This document shows, piece by piece, positions 33,000 through 45,027 of a DNA stretch of 64,000 nt. The translations under genes and the position numbers were made by a program. The notes under the pieces are model-generated. The model did not search any database. It saw nothing but the letters and a program-made list of their open reading frames with translations, and was not told the DNA's origin. Position 1 is the first letter of the stretch. Every line of letters starts with the position of its first letter. Source of the stretch: Plasmopara viticola (taxonomy: Eukaryota > Oomycota > Peronosporomycetes > Peronosporales > Peronosporaceae); NCBI GenBank assembly GCA_001695595.3, contig MBPM02000013.1, forward strand, positions 1,116,001 through 1,180,000, written 5' to 3'.

Positions 33000-35961
33000 C
33001 TATACGACGTACATGGGCAAGTGTGCGGAAGCAAAAATCATGTTCGTCGAGTCGATTTCAACAACTTTAACACGACGCCATGTACAAATAAAAAGGCGAT
33101 ATATAGTTGCTTCTTTTCCATACTGCGCGAAATTATAGATCAACTGTGTCATCTTTAAGCAACAACAGCTATTAGCACGGCTTAAGGTCGCGCGTGATAC
33201 GCACGTACCTCCCGGTATAATGTCGACAGACTGGTCAAGCATCTCGTCGTCAGTCGGATCAAGAGCAGATAATGATTCTTTCTCAAGCAGCCCATCATAC
33301 CGCTGCTGATCCTCCAAAGCTGAAAGGTCCTACAATTGTCAACGCAACAGAAGAGTTCAACTCTATTCCTAAGCAGTTCAAAATGACAACACGACACGTA
33401 CGCTGACGCTATTGAACGAAACCATTGATTCAACGGCACTTTTCCACCCCTTCTGCATGATTGCTTGCCGTGCTTGCCGCTCTTTGTTCGCCTCAAGCTC
33501 TTTTGTTAGCAGCGCTTGGCCGGGGGATGGCGCAGAAGAGAGCGTCATCCCTTGTTTATCGCGCTCTTGTAGCATCAACCGAAGCCGTTGCTGATGAAAC
33601 AGCTCGTATGCGGATGCGTGGCCTTCCGTCATGATCATTCGAGATCGCGGAGTTTGTGAAGAACCCCATTCTTCCCGTGGAGTATTAAGCCCTTTGGCTC
33701 CAGAACCTGCAGCTGCTGCTGCGATAGAAGGAGGGAGACCAGCATTGCTATTATATAGATTGCCATTGTTGGTCGCAACAATACCTCCACTACTTGTGGG
33801 ACCCATCATGGGCTGTGACGATGTTCCAGAAGGCGTGCTCAACGAAGCACCACGCGGGTGAAGGGGTGCACCGCTAAAACTTTGATGAAGCGCAGGAGAA
33901 GGAAGCGATTGGTGCGGGTACGGTGCATTTGCCAATACCATCGCCATAACTTGTGGAGAGTATGTTGGTGTCAAGGGCATCGACAACGACCGCTGCATTG
34001 ATGCTGACGCCTACCAAGCAATTGTACTCAGCGTCAGGACACAATCAAAAAGATGTTGCAACGAGAGATTTACCAAAATATTTTTAAATAAAACTTACTG
34101 GCATCTGTATCTGGCTCGGTGTCGAAAATGACGTCGACACCCCGTAGTTTGGCATCCCACCCATTGTTTGCTGCATCGTGTATCCCGGCAAATACTGGAA
34201 CGACGGTGCCATTTGTTGATGCTGCGACGAGTACTGTTGAGGTAGTGGCTGCATATTAATATTGTATCCGTCAGTCATTGTGTAGACAACAGGCGCCTGC
34301 TGGTTGCCCGGTGCGATGGCGGGCATAAGCTGATTCGTATTATTTGGATAGACGGCATTGCCAGCATGGAGAGATGAGCTCGGATGAAAGCGTTGGCTCA
34401 TTTGAAAGTTGTGTATCGATGCAGCCACAAGGTCGTTCACATTCTGCATTGAATTTCCCATCGCCGATGCAATATCTGGCCGCGATAATGTCTGCGAGTT
34501 TTTACATATACCTTAGTCAGCATACTCACTAGAAAGTCATTCTTGCACCAGTCTTAGTCTCTTTTTTATATACCATTTCCTGTTCTTTTTTCACAGTCGT
34601 GTTTTGACTTGTGTCTGTTCCGGCTGCTACAGTAGCTGCAATATGTTTTCTTTGCCGAGACGGGCTGGCAACAGAAGATTTAAATTGGTGTGCCTCGATA
34701 CCGGAAGAAGAAACCGATGCTGCGCTTCCCGAAGCCGCTACAGGTGGTGCGGCGGTAGACGTAGGTGTCTTATCTTCTTTCGAAGCAGCGCGCCTTCCGC
34801 GCATGAGCGATTTCCATCGAATTTTTACAGCATCTTCCGTTCGTCCCTAATATTAAAGCACCAGTGTTAATCACCTAAATCCGTGTCAAATTCAACAATG
34901 TCAATCAGACCTTTAACTGCTGTGCGATAATGGACCAGCGATTGCCAAGCTTGGCTTGCATTTCCATGATTATTCGATCCTCGTCCTCGGTATAAGATCT
35001 GATTTACAAGGACGTCGATAAGTAATTGACGTTTTCACTAACAGTACAATTCACATATTCAGATTAGAGCCTCACCCTTTGTTAATGTTGGGATCCAAGT
35101 GATTACACCACCGTTCTCGACATTGCTTGGACCTGAGTGAAAGTAGCGTAGCAATTACCACATGAGCATGAAAGCTTCGCAGTCAATCAAACGTAGCAAC
35201 TCACGTTCGCCCCGGAATTAGCGACGCTACTTGTCCCCAATTTTTTTTACCTTCCGCCACCAAGTCCCGCAATTTCAAGTCTTCTTCTGGTGTCCAGTGA
35301 CCCTGATGTGATGACAACGGAGCATAAGGTACGAGTATAACCTTATGCGTAAGCTTCCAAAACCACCTTTTACCTTGATCAAACCTGGCTTGAGCACTTT
35401 GGTCCACCGCTGCAAACACTGCGTGTGATTTCGTCCCGGTACCTGATCAGCAATTGCCTTCCAATTGCGCTCTCCACTTCTCTCGACTGCCAACCTCAGC
35501 GACTCATCTTCATGTTTTGACCAGCGCCTTGGATTTGACTTTTCCTTTGCAGGCGGTGCTTGCTTTACCGCATTGGTTATCAAATGAGCTTGTGGAATGC
35601 CCATACCGCTGCCTTTTCGGTCTTTCACCATCAATTTCGCAGGTTGTGCCTGAGATCGCTGCACCGGAGACCCATACGCACCTTCCTCCTCTGCGCTGCT
35701 TCCTTGCTGGTACGAACTTGCTATCTGCTTGTGACGTTGTGAGGCTGGCGCTGGCAGCATCTTCTTCAAGCTATCAGTGCGTCCGCGCTTCTTTGGACTC
35801 TTAGCTGGTAGCCTCGGCACCCGAGCATCGTCGTCTCCCATGTCAATATCATTGCTGGGCGAACCAAAATCACCGGCATTTGAAATTGAAGTCTGATCCA
35901 ACGCCTTTCCCAGCTCTCTTAGTCTAGCAGAGGTCACGGGCGAGCCGTCGACGGTCGCCAT
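33000..35961 (-). CDS. Three-repeat MYB transcription factor (R1R2R3-MYB)
   Basis: Eight exons are proposed: 35374-35961, 35205-35302, 35076-35132, 34911-34998, 34549-34846, 34099-34475, 33402-34010 and 33000-33329, about 814 residues. R1 is in exon 1 (RRWSKHEDESLRLAVERSG...NWKAIADQVPGRNHTQCLQRW). R2 spans exons 2-3 (HWTPEEDLKLRDLVAEG...WGQVASLIPGRTSKQCRERW). R3 spans exons 4-5 (SYTEDEDRIIMEMQAKLGNRWSIIAQQLKGR). The tryptophan spacing is canonical except that R3 starts with Tyr instead of Trp. The rest is a long low-complexity region rich in Gln, Pro, Ser and Met. 3R-MYBs usually control cell-cycle or development genes; in oomycetes they are linked to sporulation and zoospore stages. The splice from exon 5 to 6 and the C-terminal end after 33230 are uncertain (a GTACGT donor near 33210 could give another terminus). 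Confidence 0.8.
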
Positions 35962-36439
35962 CTTGTGCGTCTCTTCAAGCACAAAGCAACTTAAGCGATT
36001 GGACCTTCGAGTAGACCGAGATAAGGGCAACACGTAGGGCAAGGCTGTATGTACTCTAGACGATTAGCGCACACTATCGATATTGCGATTGCTTCGTAGC
36101 CGGAAATAGCCACCTCGTTGAGCTTAAGCTGAGACTCGATTCTTGATACAATAAAAACTCGTGGAAAGAAGGGGGGGTGACGATGAACGATTGTGTGGTT
36201 TACGTGGATAAATAACAGACAAATCTAGTGACTTTACACAACGTACGCTATTTTAAAGTCAAGTACATTGCCACTGTTATTATTATACGAACTAAAAGAC
36301 TCATCGAGAGCATTATCAGAGTAGTGTATCGTGTCTAAACAATATGACCTCAACAAAGAAACGACTCTCACGGTCATATTCTTCTCAGATGATCGTACAC
36401 TGATACAATTGAATGACTTGCTTTTACTTTCAAAGTATA
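35962..36439. other. Intergenic region between MYB and TELO2
   Basis: About 480 bases separate the MYB start from the TELO2 stop. Both genes are on the minus strand, so this is the MYB promoter and the TELO2 3' region. No motif stands out apart from a G-run (GAAGGGGGGGTGACG) at about 36167-36181. Confidence 0.4.
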
Positions 36440-39273
36440 TCAGGGTGTTAAACAAAAGCCTTCCGGTACGGCAGCAAACGAGCTGAGCATCCGCGCTGCC
36501 TCGCGGCAACCAGCGTCCGGATCGTAATTCTGCACCTGACGAAGCCACGGAGCGACTTCAGCAAGGGTCTCACCCACCTCTTGTCGCAAAAGCGCCGGCG
36601 GAACAACTAGCAGCACGCGACTGAGACTAAACAGCACTTGGCGACGCACCTCAGCATTTGAGCTAGAGCGCTCACTCCACGCGAATTCCAGCAGGCATTT
36701 GGCCATCGCCACCGTCTGTGGTGAGTTGCCCGCGCACTCGACAAAGTTTGCAAGAGCGTGCAGCAAGTGCGCTAGAAACGTCTGCTCAACTTCGTTTCGG
36801 GACGATCCAAAAGTGCTCGAGTACTTTCGTGTGTACTCGACGTATCCGAAGAGCAGCGGCGAAAAGAATGCTAATGCATAAGGTGCAAACAAGTTTCTCT
36901 TCGGTGCGACAAGTGGATCACGGCGATAGCCCCAGCGACGGGTTTTTAAGCTCTGCATGGTGCGGGTCTTCAAATTGTCTTCGCTCTGCTCTCGCAGCAG
37001 CGTCTTGGAAGCATGAGATTGCCGGTAGCCACCACCTCTCTCTGATAATTCCTGAGCAGCCGAAGTCATTGCCTGAAGCACATCAATGCGCGACTGCAGC
37101 AGTTGTTCACGCTCGAGCGCCTGGTTACACAGATATGGCAGTGTTTGAGTCGGCGCTAGTGCGCAGGTTGTTGCCAGAGCCTGTGACCGAAGGAATACAA
37201 ATTGTTTAGTATCATACTTGTTTTCAAGCCGCAGGAACGCTCGAACGACGTCGTGCGCTTTGTCCTTTAGGTCCCGTGGCTGACGACGGAGGAGAAGTTC
37301 GGCTTCGTGTAGAGCCACTTCGATTTTCTCGCGATCATCGTCTGACAAAAGATTAGCAATCAAATCTTTTAAATACAACGGTCGCTTGGCTGTCAAGTCC
37401 TCTTCGTCATCCTCCAAATTGTACGCTTCCAGGCTCATGTCAGAATCAGATTCAGCATCGTTAAAGCTTGTTTTACTCTCAGAGTCAAAATCTTCTTCTC
37501 CACCATCATCACTAAGCACCAACTCGTCGGGGTCTAACGTGCAAGTCTTGGTGGAGCAAATTTGTGGATGCAAACGTCGACCACAACCTCTCTTATCGGG
37601 TCTTGCTTCTTCGGTACAGCATTCGTCTAACGTCAGATCCGCACTCTCATTTTCAACCTCTTCGGGGAAAACGGGGCATCCATACACCCCTAAGGGGTCT
37701 TCCTCTTCCAAACCAAAGTCCAAGGGCTTTTCGGGGGCAATGACGTGTGACAAACTCTCGCCCACACGCATGCCTAATGTTCGTACGCGCAAAAGCGAGT
37801 GGGACATGTGATCTTGAACTCCTTTACAAAGCTTTGTGATCCAGTCTTGCTGGATACATGATGTCTCTACGCCGCTCTTTGAGAGCTTCTGCAGACCATA
37901 GCGCAAAAAGAAGCATACTGAGGCGTTCACGGTATACTCAGTAGAGACTGAAAAGTCACTCTGGCTCCAGCGCGTGATTAATACATCGACAAAGGTAACT
38001 AGTGGAGACTGACTCGGATTCCCGTTGTATTCCACCATAACGTCAGCAAGCACTCGCCAAAAAAAGAAATCTTCAATTGGCTTTCGTAGTAGCAGTTTAT
38101 GGGCAACGACATACTGAAAATGCTTGTTTGCGCACATTTCTGGGGGAATTTGAGCCAATAGCCTGTACTTGGAAAGACGCAGTGCCTGCTTTGCGCTTAA
38201 AGAAGTCAGAATCTTTTCGTTTGCAAACTGGAACAAAATTTGCTCATAACTTGACTCCGGAAGACTTAGAAAGAGGCACGCATTCATCTTCGAATGTGAC
38301 AAGCTGTCGAAAGAGCGCATCCAGCTCTGGATTAGTATTTTTGCTTGCCCCGTTCGTGCCAATTTGTCGACAAACATTCGAAAGGTGCGCGATTGCTCAT
38401 TCGGGTTTTCTTGTTTTGAAAGGCTGCGAAACAAACAATCGCAAAGCATTGGAAAGTATTGCCGAGGGTAAAATGATTCTGGGGTGTTGCATTGATGCCG
38501 ATTATAAACAAGATCTGCGGTCAATTTAAAGTGATCAGCACTCATTTTACATAAGTAAGTGTTGCGCTTTAAAGTACCTGGTAACGACGCGAGTTGTGAG
38601 ATGAGAACCTGAAGACCAATCACACTTCGCTCATCATTCGTCATTGATTGCTATATAAATACATAATTATGAGTCAGCACGCACGAAATCGTTGCTAAAA
38701 GGTCCTCTCACCTGTTCTTGCAGCAGCATTTCGGACACGACGTTCTGTAATCCACTACCATCAATAGCCTTTTCCAGCAGTCGAATGCATTGATTGATGG
38801 ATGCTTTAGCATCATCTTCCGCTATTTGATCAGTAGTGTGTGCCGTCGTCGTTGTAGCAGAAAGAGTCGAGACTAAAGCGCCAATTGCTTTGCTGGATGG
38901 AACAATCGCACGATCAAAGAATACATCAAACGCTTGCTCTCGGTCCTGCGCTGTAAAGGAAGCCTCGAGGTGAATGGCCACAAAGCCCAGCAAAAACGCC
39001 GTTACATCGCGGTAAAAATTTTTTAGATAAAGACTCTACAGCAAAAATAGATGTCAGGATTGATGTACTCGATTGGTCGGCATCACACGATCACACCTTC
39101 CACAACGGCGAAAATCGCTCAGGGTTTAGCAAAGGTGTAGCAAGCTCACGCAGTTCCTCAAGTGCATCCTGCACAAGATAGCGTTTTTCTGCAGCTTCAA
39201 TGCCGCGCTTCCTAGCAGTAATAAACGCGCGCAGCCGCTGTATCTCAGCTCGTTCCTTTGTCATTACCAGCAT
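36440..39273 (-). CDS. TELO2: Telomere maintenance protein TELO2 (Tel2), TTT complex
   Basis: Three exons (39097-39273, 38712-39035, 36440-38650) give 903 residues. TELO2 acts with TTI1 and TTI2 as an HSP90-linked adaptor that stabilises PIKK kinases (ATM, ATR, mTOR). The best family evidence is the conserved C-terminal half: RPLYLKDLIANLLSDDDREK, ALHEAELLLRRQPRDL, and LEREQLLQSRIDVLQAMTSAAQELS. PKRNLFAPYALAFFSPLL then precedes the final helical repeats. The central part (about residues 490-590) is a long acidic, Ser-rich stretch, where TELO2 carries its CK2-phosphorylated linker. The N-terminal exon product (ERFSPLWK, then SLYLKNFYRDVTAFLLGFVAIHLEASF) also fits. An in-frame TAA lies just upstream of the start. 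The coding start is only about 9 bases from the edge of the duplicated retroelement segment beginning at 39282. Confidence 0.88.
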
Positions 39274-39281
39274 TGGCAAGA

Positions 39282-40093
39282 TCGAATATTATGACTTTTC
39301 GGGAAAAAATAGGCATGGTCAAAATATTCATAATTTTGAGCATTTTTTATTTAATCATTCCAGGCCTTTTCGGAAAAGGTTGGGGTGACGCCCTCCTTCC
39401 AAGCGCGGGGGCTTAATGCTCGCGCGCTTCGGGCAGGTGCTCTCGGGCATCTGCAGGTCTCTAACGAGTCTCACCCTCGACGCGACGGTGTCCAGCACCA
39501 GGCCAAACCCCCTTCCACGCCCTTAATCGCGCCAACCGCATCCGGATTGGCTCCTTTAATGTGAATTCTCTAGGTTCGAAGCGCAAGAAGCACGTAACAC
39601 TCCCCGAAGATCTCCGGCGCTACCGCGTCGATATCCTTGGCCTCCAAGAAACCAAGATCTACGATAGAGGTGAGCACCGCATTGATGACTTCCTTCTAAT
39701 CCTTAAAAAAAAACGAAGCCAAGACCGAAGTCACCGAAATTCGCCGCCACTGCAACCCGTCGGCCACTCGACACGCCCGATCCCGAGAAGAAACCTGGCA
39801 CCACACTAAGAAGCTCGGAACACTCCTCGGCGATATTAAAGATCTATCCCGACGCAAGTCCCTGGCCACCCTCGCGCTCCACCGCCTCTGGTCCGTCTGG
39901 CTCCGCCCCACGTTCATCTCACCCAAGACACGCATTCGATTGTACAACACCTACGTTCTACCGATTCTGCTGTACAACTGGGCTCTTACCAAGTCAGAGC
40001 TCCACGGCCTCGAGAGTTTCCATCGCCGCCAGCTTCGCTACGCTCTTGGCTATCGCTACCCCCGACCCATTTCGAATGCAAGACTCTACGACC
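39282..40093 (+). repeat. First copy of an 812-bp tandem duplication (host flank plus LINE 5' part)
   Basis: This copy comprises 86 bp of pre-insertion host DNA (39282-39367) followed by the 5' portion of the LINE. It is repeated at 40094-40905 with a period of exactly 812 bp and about four visible substitutions. The junction shows a two-base microhomology (TC). Confidence 0.9.
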
Positions 40094-41321
40094 TCGAATA
40101 TTATGACTTTTCGGGAAAAAATAGGCATGGTCAAAATATTCATAATTTTGAGCATTTTTTATTTAATCATTCCAGGCCTTTTCGGAAAAGGTTGGGGTGA
40201 CGCCCTCCTTCCAAGCGCGGGGGCTTAATGCTCGCGCGCTTCGGGCAGGTGCTCTCGGGCATCTGCAGGTCTCTAACGAGTCTCACCCTCGACGCGACGG
40301 TGTCCAGCACCAGGCCAAACCCCCTTCCACGCCCTTAATCGCGCCAACCGCATCCGGATTGGCTCCTTTAATGTGAATTCTCTAGGTTCGAAGCGCAAGA
40401 AGCACGTAACACTCCCCGAAGATCTCCGGCGCTACCGCGTCGATATCCTTGGCCTCCAAGAAACCAAGATCTACGATAGAGGTGAGCACCGCATTGATGA
40501 CTTCCTTCTAATCCTTAAAAAAAAACGAAGCCAAGACCGAAGTCACCGAAATTCGCCGCCACTGCAACCCGTCGGCCACTCGACACGCCCGATCCCGAGA
40601 AGAAACCTGGCACCACACTAAGAAGCTCGGAACACTCCTCGGCGATATTAAAGATCTATCCCAACGGAAGTCCCAGGCCACCCTCGCGCTCCACCGCCTC
40701 TGGTCCGTCTGGCTCCGCCCCACGTTCATCTCACCCAAGACACGCATTCGATTGTACAACACCTACGTTCTACCGATTCTGCTGTACAACTGGGCTCTTA
40801 CCAAGTCAGAGCTCCACGGCCTCGAGAGTTTCTATCGCCGCCAGCTTCGCTACGCTCTTGGCTATCGCTACCCCCGACCCATTTCGAATGCAAGACTCTA
40901 CGACCTCTGTGATGAGCGGCCGCTGAGACTACGACTGACACAAGCTCGCTGGCGCCTGTTTGGCCATGTACTTCGCCGCAATCCCGACATTCCAGCTAAC
41001 CTCCAGATGCGTGCCTACTTCTTCTCCACCGCAGCAAAATGGCGCGGACGTCCCCGCACCACGCTCCCCTCGACACTCGACCACAATCTTGTTTCCCGTG
41101 GCTCCGGCTTTCGACTCCGGACAGCACAAGACCTCGAAGTGGTACGTACCCTTGCATAAGACCGAAAGAAATGGAAGACCCATACGACCTCGGTGCTGGA
41201 TGCACTGCCCGCCGAACGAGACTCGACGTATGCGGACACCACTCTATGCCGTGGACTAGCCAGACTGAGCCTAGCACGTGCATACCTTGGCAACGCGATA
41301 ACGTAATACATTACATTACAT
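39368..41321 (+). mobile_element. Young, internally deleted non-LTR retrotransposon (LINE), partly duplicated
   Basis: The 5' part encodes the start of an apurinic-type endonuclease (NSLGSKRKK, DILGLQETKIYD). This is fused by an internal deletion near 39705 to the 3' part of the RT ORF (YNTYVLPILLYNWALTKSEL, RRQLRYALGYRYPRPISNARLYDL, WRLFGHVLRRNPD, RPRTTLPSTL). The 3' end is a short ATTAC/TACAT repeat tail. The element is flanked by a 13-bp candidate target-site duplication, TCATTCCAGGCCT, at 39355-39367 and 41322-41334. The deletion removes most of EN and RT, so the copy is non-autonomous. It contains the two 812-bp tandem copies described separately. Confidence 0.85.
40094..40905 (+). repeat. 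Second copy of the 812-bp tandem duplication
   Basis: Nearly identical to 39282-40093, including the short host segment and one copy of the left target site (40167-40179). After 40905 the retroelement sequence continues uninterrupted to its 3' tail, so this copy carries the original 3' junction. Confidence 0.9.
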
Positions 41322-41334
41322 TCATTCCAGGCCT

Positions 41335-41939
41335 GTATTACCAAAAACAAAAGTTGGTGCCAATGTTTTCACCACATGCCTATGATATGGAGAGTGTGTA
41401 AAGATTTCCTGATAGTGTTTTGCCACCAGAATATGTTATCGACAGAAAACATCGACACGATGAACATATCCATGTGGCCTAAAAAAGGGGGTCCTCATTT
41501 CTATTTGAAAATGTAGTGAAGGTTACGTCGGATCGCTGGATGCAAATTCCAGAGTATACCATTGTGTAAAAACCACGCGATTCATGTTATGCATATCTTG
41601 TGGCAAAGTATGTCGCTTCGCTACGAGCTTAAAAGGTGACACTCCTGTGCCTTTTGAATTTCACGATATAAGTTGACATATTAGCGTCTACAAACCAGCT
41701 GTAAATCTTAGCAGCGTACAAGACCGAAATTATCGGCCGAATTTTGATAATGTAACGAGCTGACCAAATGTAAATCCAATTATATCAAAGTGAGGCAGCA
41801 ATTGCCATAAGGACACTGCGTTGCAATACGCGGCAAGACGTAGTATGAGCGGTCTTTAGTGAAGTCTTACAAGCGATCGATCGTCGAATTGGAAGTTTAG
41901 ACGGCTAAATATTACATCCTATCTATCCTTTTGATTTAA
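41335..41939. other. Region between the LINE and the decayed tRNA array
   Basis: AT-rich, with no gene recognised. Some words of the tRNA-repeat spacer may already be present (a GAGCTTAAAAGGTGAC-type stretch near 41625), so this may be the oldest edge of the repeat. Confidence 0.35.
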
Positions 41940-42530
41940 ATTGACGCGGAATGTCCGAAACGCATCCACCGTCCACGATTACGCGTCACGACTACTACCT
42001 TGTCTAGCATGCCCTTATTGCAAATTGCAGAACAAACAAGTATCACATTTACTGTATCGACGCTTTAGTAGCGCGCACGATGCATCAATAACAGATACTA
42101 AATATAACACCGTGAAATATAAGCTTGCTTTTTAAATACTCAAGCTGTAATACCCGCCCACCGCACCTTTATATGCACCAACGACCATACTCGACACTTT
42201 ATATACCCAACGATCGAAAATCAATACGAAGACACCATTACTGTAACAAGTGTAATCCCTCCAATACTCACTTCGCTTCAATTTTGAGAAGTGTAAATAT
42301 TTGCGATTACTATACGATATTTTCGTGGCAATATTACCTATAAAAATAAAGATTGTGGCGTAAAAGCCTGAGGATGATAGCCGGAAATTGAGTGTAACGA
42401 GCTGATCGTTTTCTTAAAGCTTTACACCGGCATATTACAGCTGTTGTAATATCTTCAGAATACGAAAACCCTTGCTGTGCTATGCAGCAAGATGGGACGA
42501 GCCGTGACTTGCATGAGCGATGCATTCGAG

Positions 42531-42578
42531 GATCGCTGGATTCAAACTCGAGAAGGCTAATCATTCTTCCATAAGACC
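42531..42578 (-). pseudogene. Partial tRNA-Gln relic (CTG-position)
   Basis: Only the 5' and anticodon parts remain (GGTCTTAT end and GGATTCAAACTCGAG); the T-arm and 3' acceptor strand are lost. Confidence 0.6.
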
Positions 42579-42673
42579 ACCCTAAAAACCATGACCCAGA
42601 TTACAAATTGCTGAAACACGTATTTACCTCAGAACAACAAGCGTCACGAATACGCTATAATAACAAAGAATGT

Positions 42674-42745
42674 AGCTCCTACCGAGTCAAGAACCCGGAT
42701 GGCTGGATTCAAAGTCCAGAGTGCTGACCTTTACACCATAAGACC
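42674..42745 (-). pseudogene. Chimeric tRNA-Gln pseudogene (CTG 5' end, TTG body)
   Basis: A full 72-nt relic with a TTG anticodon. Its 5' acceptor strand is GGTCTTA, as in the CTG genes, while the 3' strand is TAGGAGC, as in the TTG genes, so acceptor position 2-71 is a G-G mismatch. The T-loop reads TTCTTGA instead of TTCAAAT. The spacers on the two sides are of the corresponding different types. Confidence 0.75.
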
Positions 42746-42836
42746 TCCCTAACTACAATGACCCGTCTAAAAAATGCTGAAAACTTATATATTATAAAAC
42801 AACAAGCGTCACGAACACTATAGTACCACAGAATGT

Positions 42837-42906
42837 AGCTACTACCGAGATTGAACCCGGGTCGCTGGATTCAAAGTCCAAAGTGCTATAATTACACCAT
42901 ACAAGC
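42837..42906 (-). pseudogene. tRNA-Gln(TTG) relic
   Basis: The T-arm and anticodon loop (TTG) are readable. The acceptor and D arms carry deletions and mismatches. Confidence 0.7.
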
Positions 42907-43362
42907 GTAAGTTTGCAAATTATCTCTTCGAGCCGTAACACCAGCAAACAGCTTCTTTCGATGCCGTAACGACCATACGATACACGTTTTATAACATCTA
43001 TTGTATGTTATTACATGGACACTGTCAAGATGCGTGTAAGCCAATGAAATTCCCGACTTCGATACTCGCTCTGTTAGACAATCAAAAATAAATTTTTTGT
43101 GGCTAAAATTTTGGCGATAAAAGGATGACATAGTAGCGGCTATAATAGCCTTGCAGCTTATGAAAAGCACTTCCACTTCGATGATATCGTAAAATTGTCT
43201 GCAGATGATAACCAAAAATATATATGTGTGACGAGCTGATCGTATATACATAACATAAATTCAGATTATTAGAGCTGTTGTCTCGATGAAAAAATACTAA
43301 AATTGTTGCTGTAAAATGCAGCAAGATGGAACGAAGTGTGATTCTCATGGGCGACGCAATTG

Positions 43363-43432
43363 AGGTCCAACCGGAATTTGAACCTGGATCGCTAGATAGA
43401 GTTCATAGCGCCAACCATTACATCATATACCC
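43363..43432 (-). pseudogene. tRNA-Gln relic (CTG-type position)
   Basis: T-arm nearly intact (AACCGGAATTTGAACCTGG on the plus strand); the anticodon stem is destroyed. Confidence 0.65.
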
Positions 43433-43529
43433 ACCATTATTACCATGATCCGTTTTACAGTTTTCTTAGAATCGTATTTGCCTTAAAACATCAACCGTCA
43501 CTACTTCAATCTAATAACACAAGCAATTT

Positions 43530-43601
43530 AGCTACTACCAAAATTTGAACCCGTATCGCTGATTTAAGAGCCCAAAATGCTTATTATTACACCATACGAG
43601 C
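43530..43601 (-). pseudogene. tRNA-Gln relic (TTG-type position)
   Basis: Seventy-two bases with recognisable ends (AGCTACTACC and ACGAGC on the plus strand), but the anticodon arm is scrambled. It lies 167 bp from the preceding CTG-type relic, the same spacing as in the active array. Confidence 0.65.
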
Positions 43602-43827
43602 GTAATCTTGCAAACTATTATACCCGCAAATCACTCCTTTGGATGTAGTATCGACCATACGGTTGAAATTATTTTCAAATTTCATGTATTTATTACATTG
43701 ACACTGTCACGATGCTCGTAAGCCAATGTTATGTCTGCCCCAACTCTGTTAAAAGCTTAAAAAGTTACATCCAACAACAACATGCGTCAAGACAGCTCGC
43801 TTTACGCTTTGGTAACACATAAAATGT

Positions 43828-43888
43828 AGCTTTAATACCCAGATCGATTAAAAAAAAGTCTGAATTACAACTAATACACCATAAGAGC
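43828..43888 (-). pseudogene. tRNA-Gln relic (TTG-type), internally degraded
   Basis: The 3' end (AGCTTTAATACC) and 5' end (ACACCATAAGAGC on the plus strand) survive. The middle is replaced by an A-rich stretch. Confidence 0.55.
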
Positions 43889-44778
43889 GGAAGCTTGTTC
43901 TTTTTTCTGGCTGTGATACCCGCAAACCGCTTTATGAGATGCTGTAACGACCAAACGATACACATTATATATGTATTTATTGTATCGTATCCCATGGACA
44001 CTATTACGAAGTCTTGAGGCCAATGTAATTCTTGACTTTGATTTTCTTTTTGCTACAAACTTCGCGAGAACTTGACAACATATTGGCTGCCAAAATTGTT
44101 GCTGAGCTTTATTTAAAACTTACACAGAAATAGCGGCGTAAAAGGCTGTAGATGATAGCTTGTAATTTGATAGCGCGAGAAACTGATCATACTGACAAAG
44201 TAATTTTCCAAAGTGATACAGCTGTCGTCTGAATGGCAGCAAGATGGGAAGAGCCCTGATTTGCAATAATATTGAAAAACTATCAGCTTATGAAACTGGA
44301 TCGCTTGAACTAGAGTACTGAGAGCTAAACGATACATTATAAGAGCTTAATCTTGCGTCTCATCTACTTACGCTGCAATATCCGCAAATCGCTCCTCTAG
44401 ATATTGTACCGACCATACATTTGACATCATATATATAATGTATTTTACGCAAGACCACTGTTACAATGCGTGTAAGCCTACGTAATTTCTAACTCTGACA
44501 CTTGCTCCGGCAGAAGCTTGAAAAGTTACATTTCTTTGGTTTATAGCTTTGCGATAATTAGAGGGCATACTAGCTTCTAAAAACAGTTTTTTGATTTATC
44601 AAAGCGCTAAGACCCAGCGTAAAAGTTTCAAGATAATGGCCGAAATTTTGATAGAGTCACAAGTTGAGACATTGCCCCAAAGATATACATTTGATGTCGT
44701 AATGGTAGAATACAAAAAACGTTGCTGTGCTATGCAGTAAGAATGAACGACCCGTGACTTGCTTGAGCGATACATGTG

Positions 44779-44848
44779 AGGTCTTGCGGGCTTTGAGCTT
44801 AAACAGCTTGATGTAGAGACAAGAGTGCAAATCTTACATCACTAGACT
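44779..44848 (-). pseudogene. tRNA-Gln relic (CTG-type)
   Basis: AGGTCTTGCGGGCTTTGAGC at the 3' side and TTACATCACTAGAC at the 5' side mark it; the stems are mostly lost. Confidence 0.6.
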
Positions 44849-44955
44849 TCCCCATTTCACCTTGACCCCTGTTTCAAATTGCTGCACAATATATTTGCCA
44901 TACAACAACATGCGTCAAGACTACTCCCTTAACGCGTTAGATACACATGGAATGA

Positions 44956-45027
44956 AGCTCCAACCGGGATTAATTTTTGGATCTCTTAATATAAAGTTTT
45001 AAGTACAATTTGATGCACCATAAGAGC
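44956..45027 (-). pseudogene. tRNA-Gln relic (TTG-type)
   Basis: Exactly 72 nt, with AGCTCCAACCGGGATT at one end and CACCATAAGAGC at the other. The anticodon stem is broken (TTAATATAAAGTTTTAA). It lies 177 bp from the preceding relic. Confidence 0.65.

Noticed and set aside
36160..36185. G-rich stretch as a quadruplex or telomere-like repeat
   Set aside because: Only a single G-run is present, without the four spaced runs needed.
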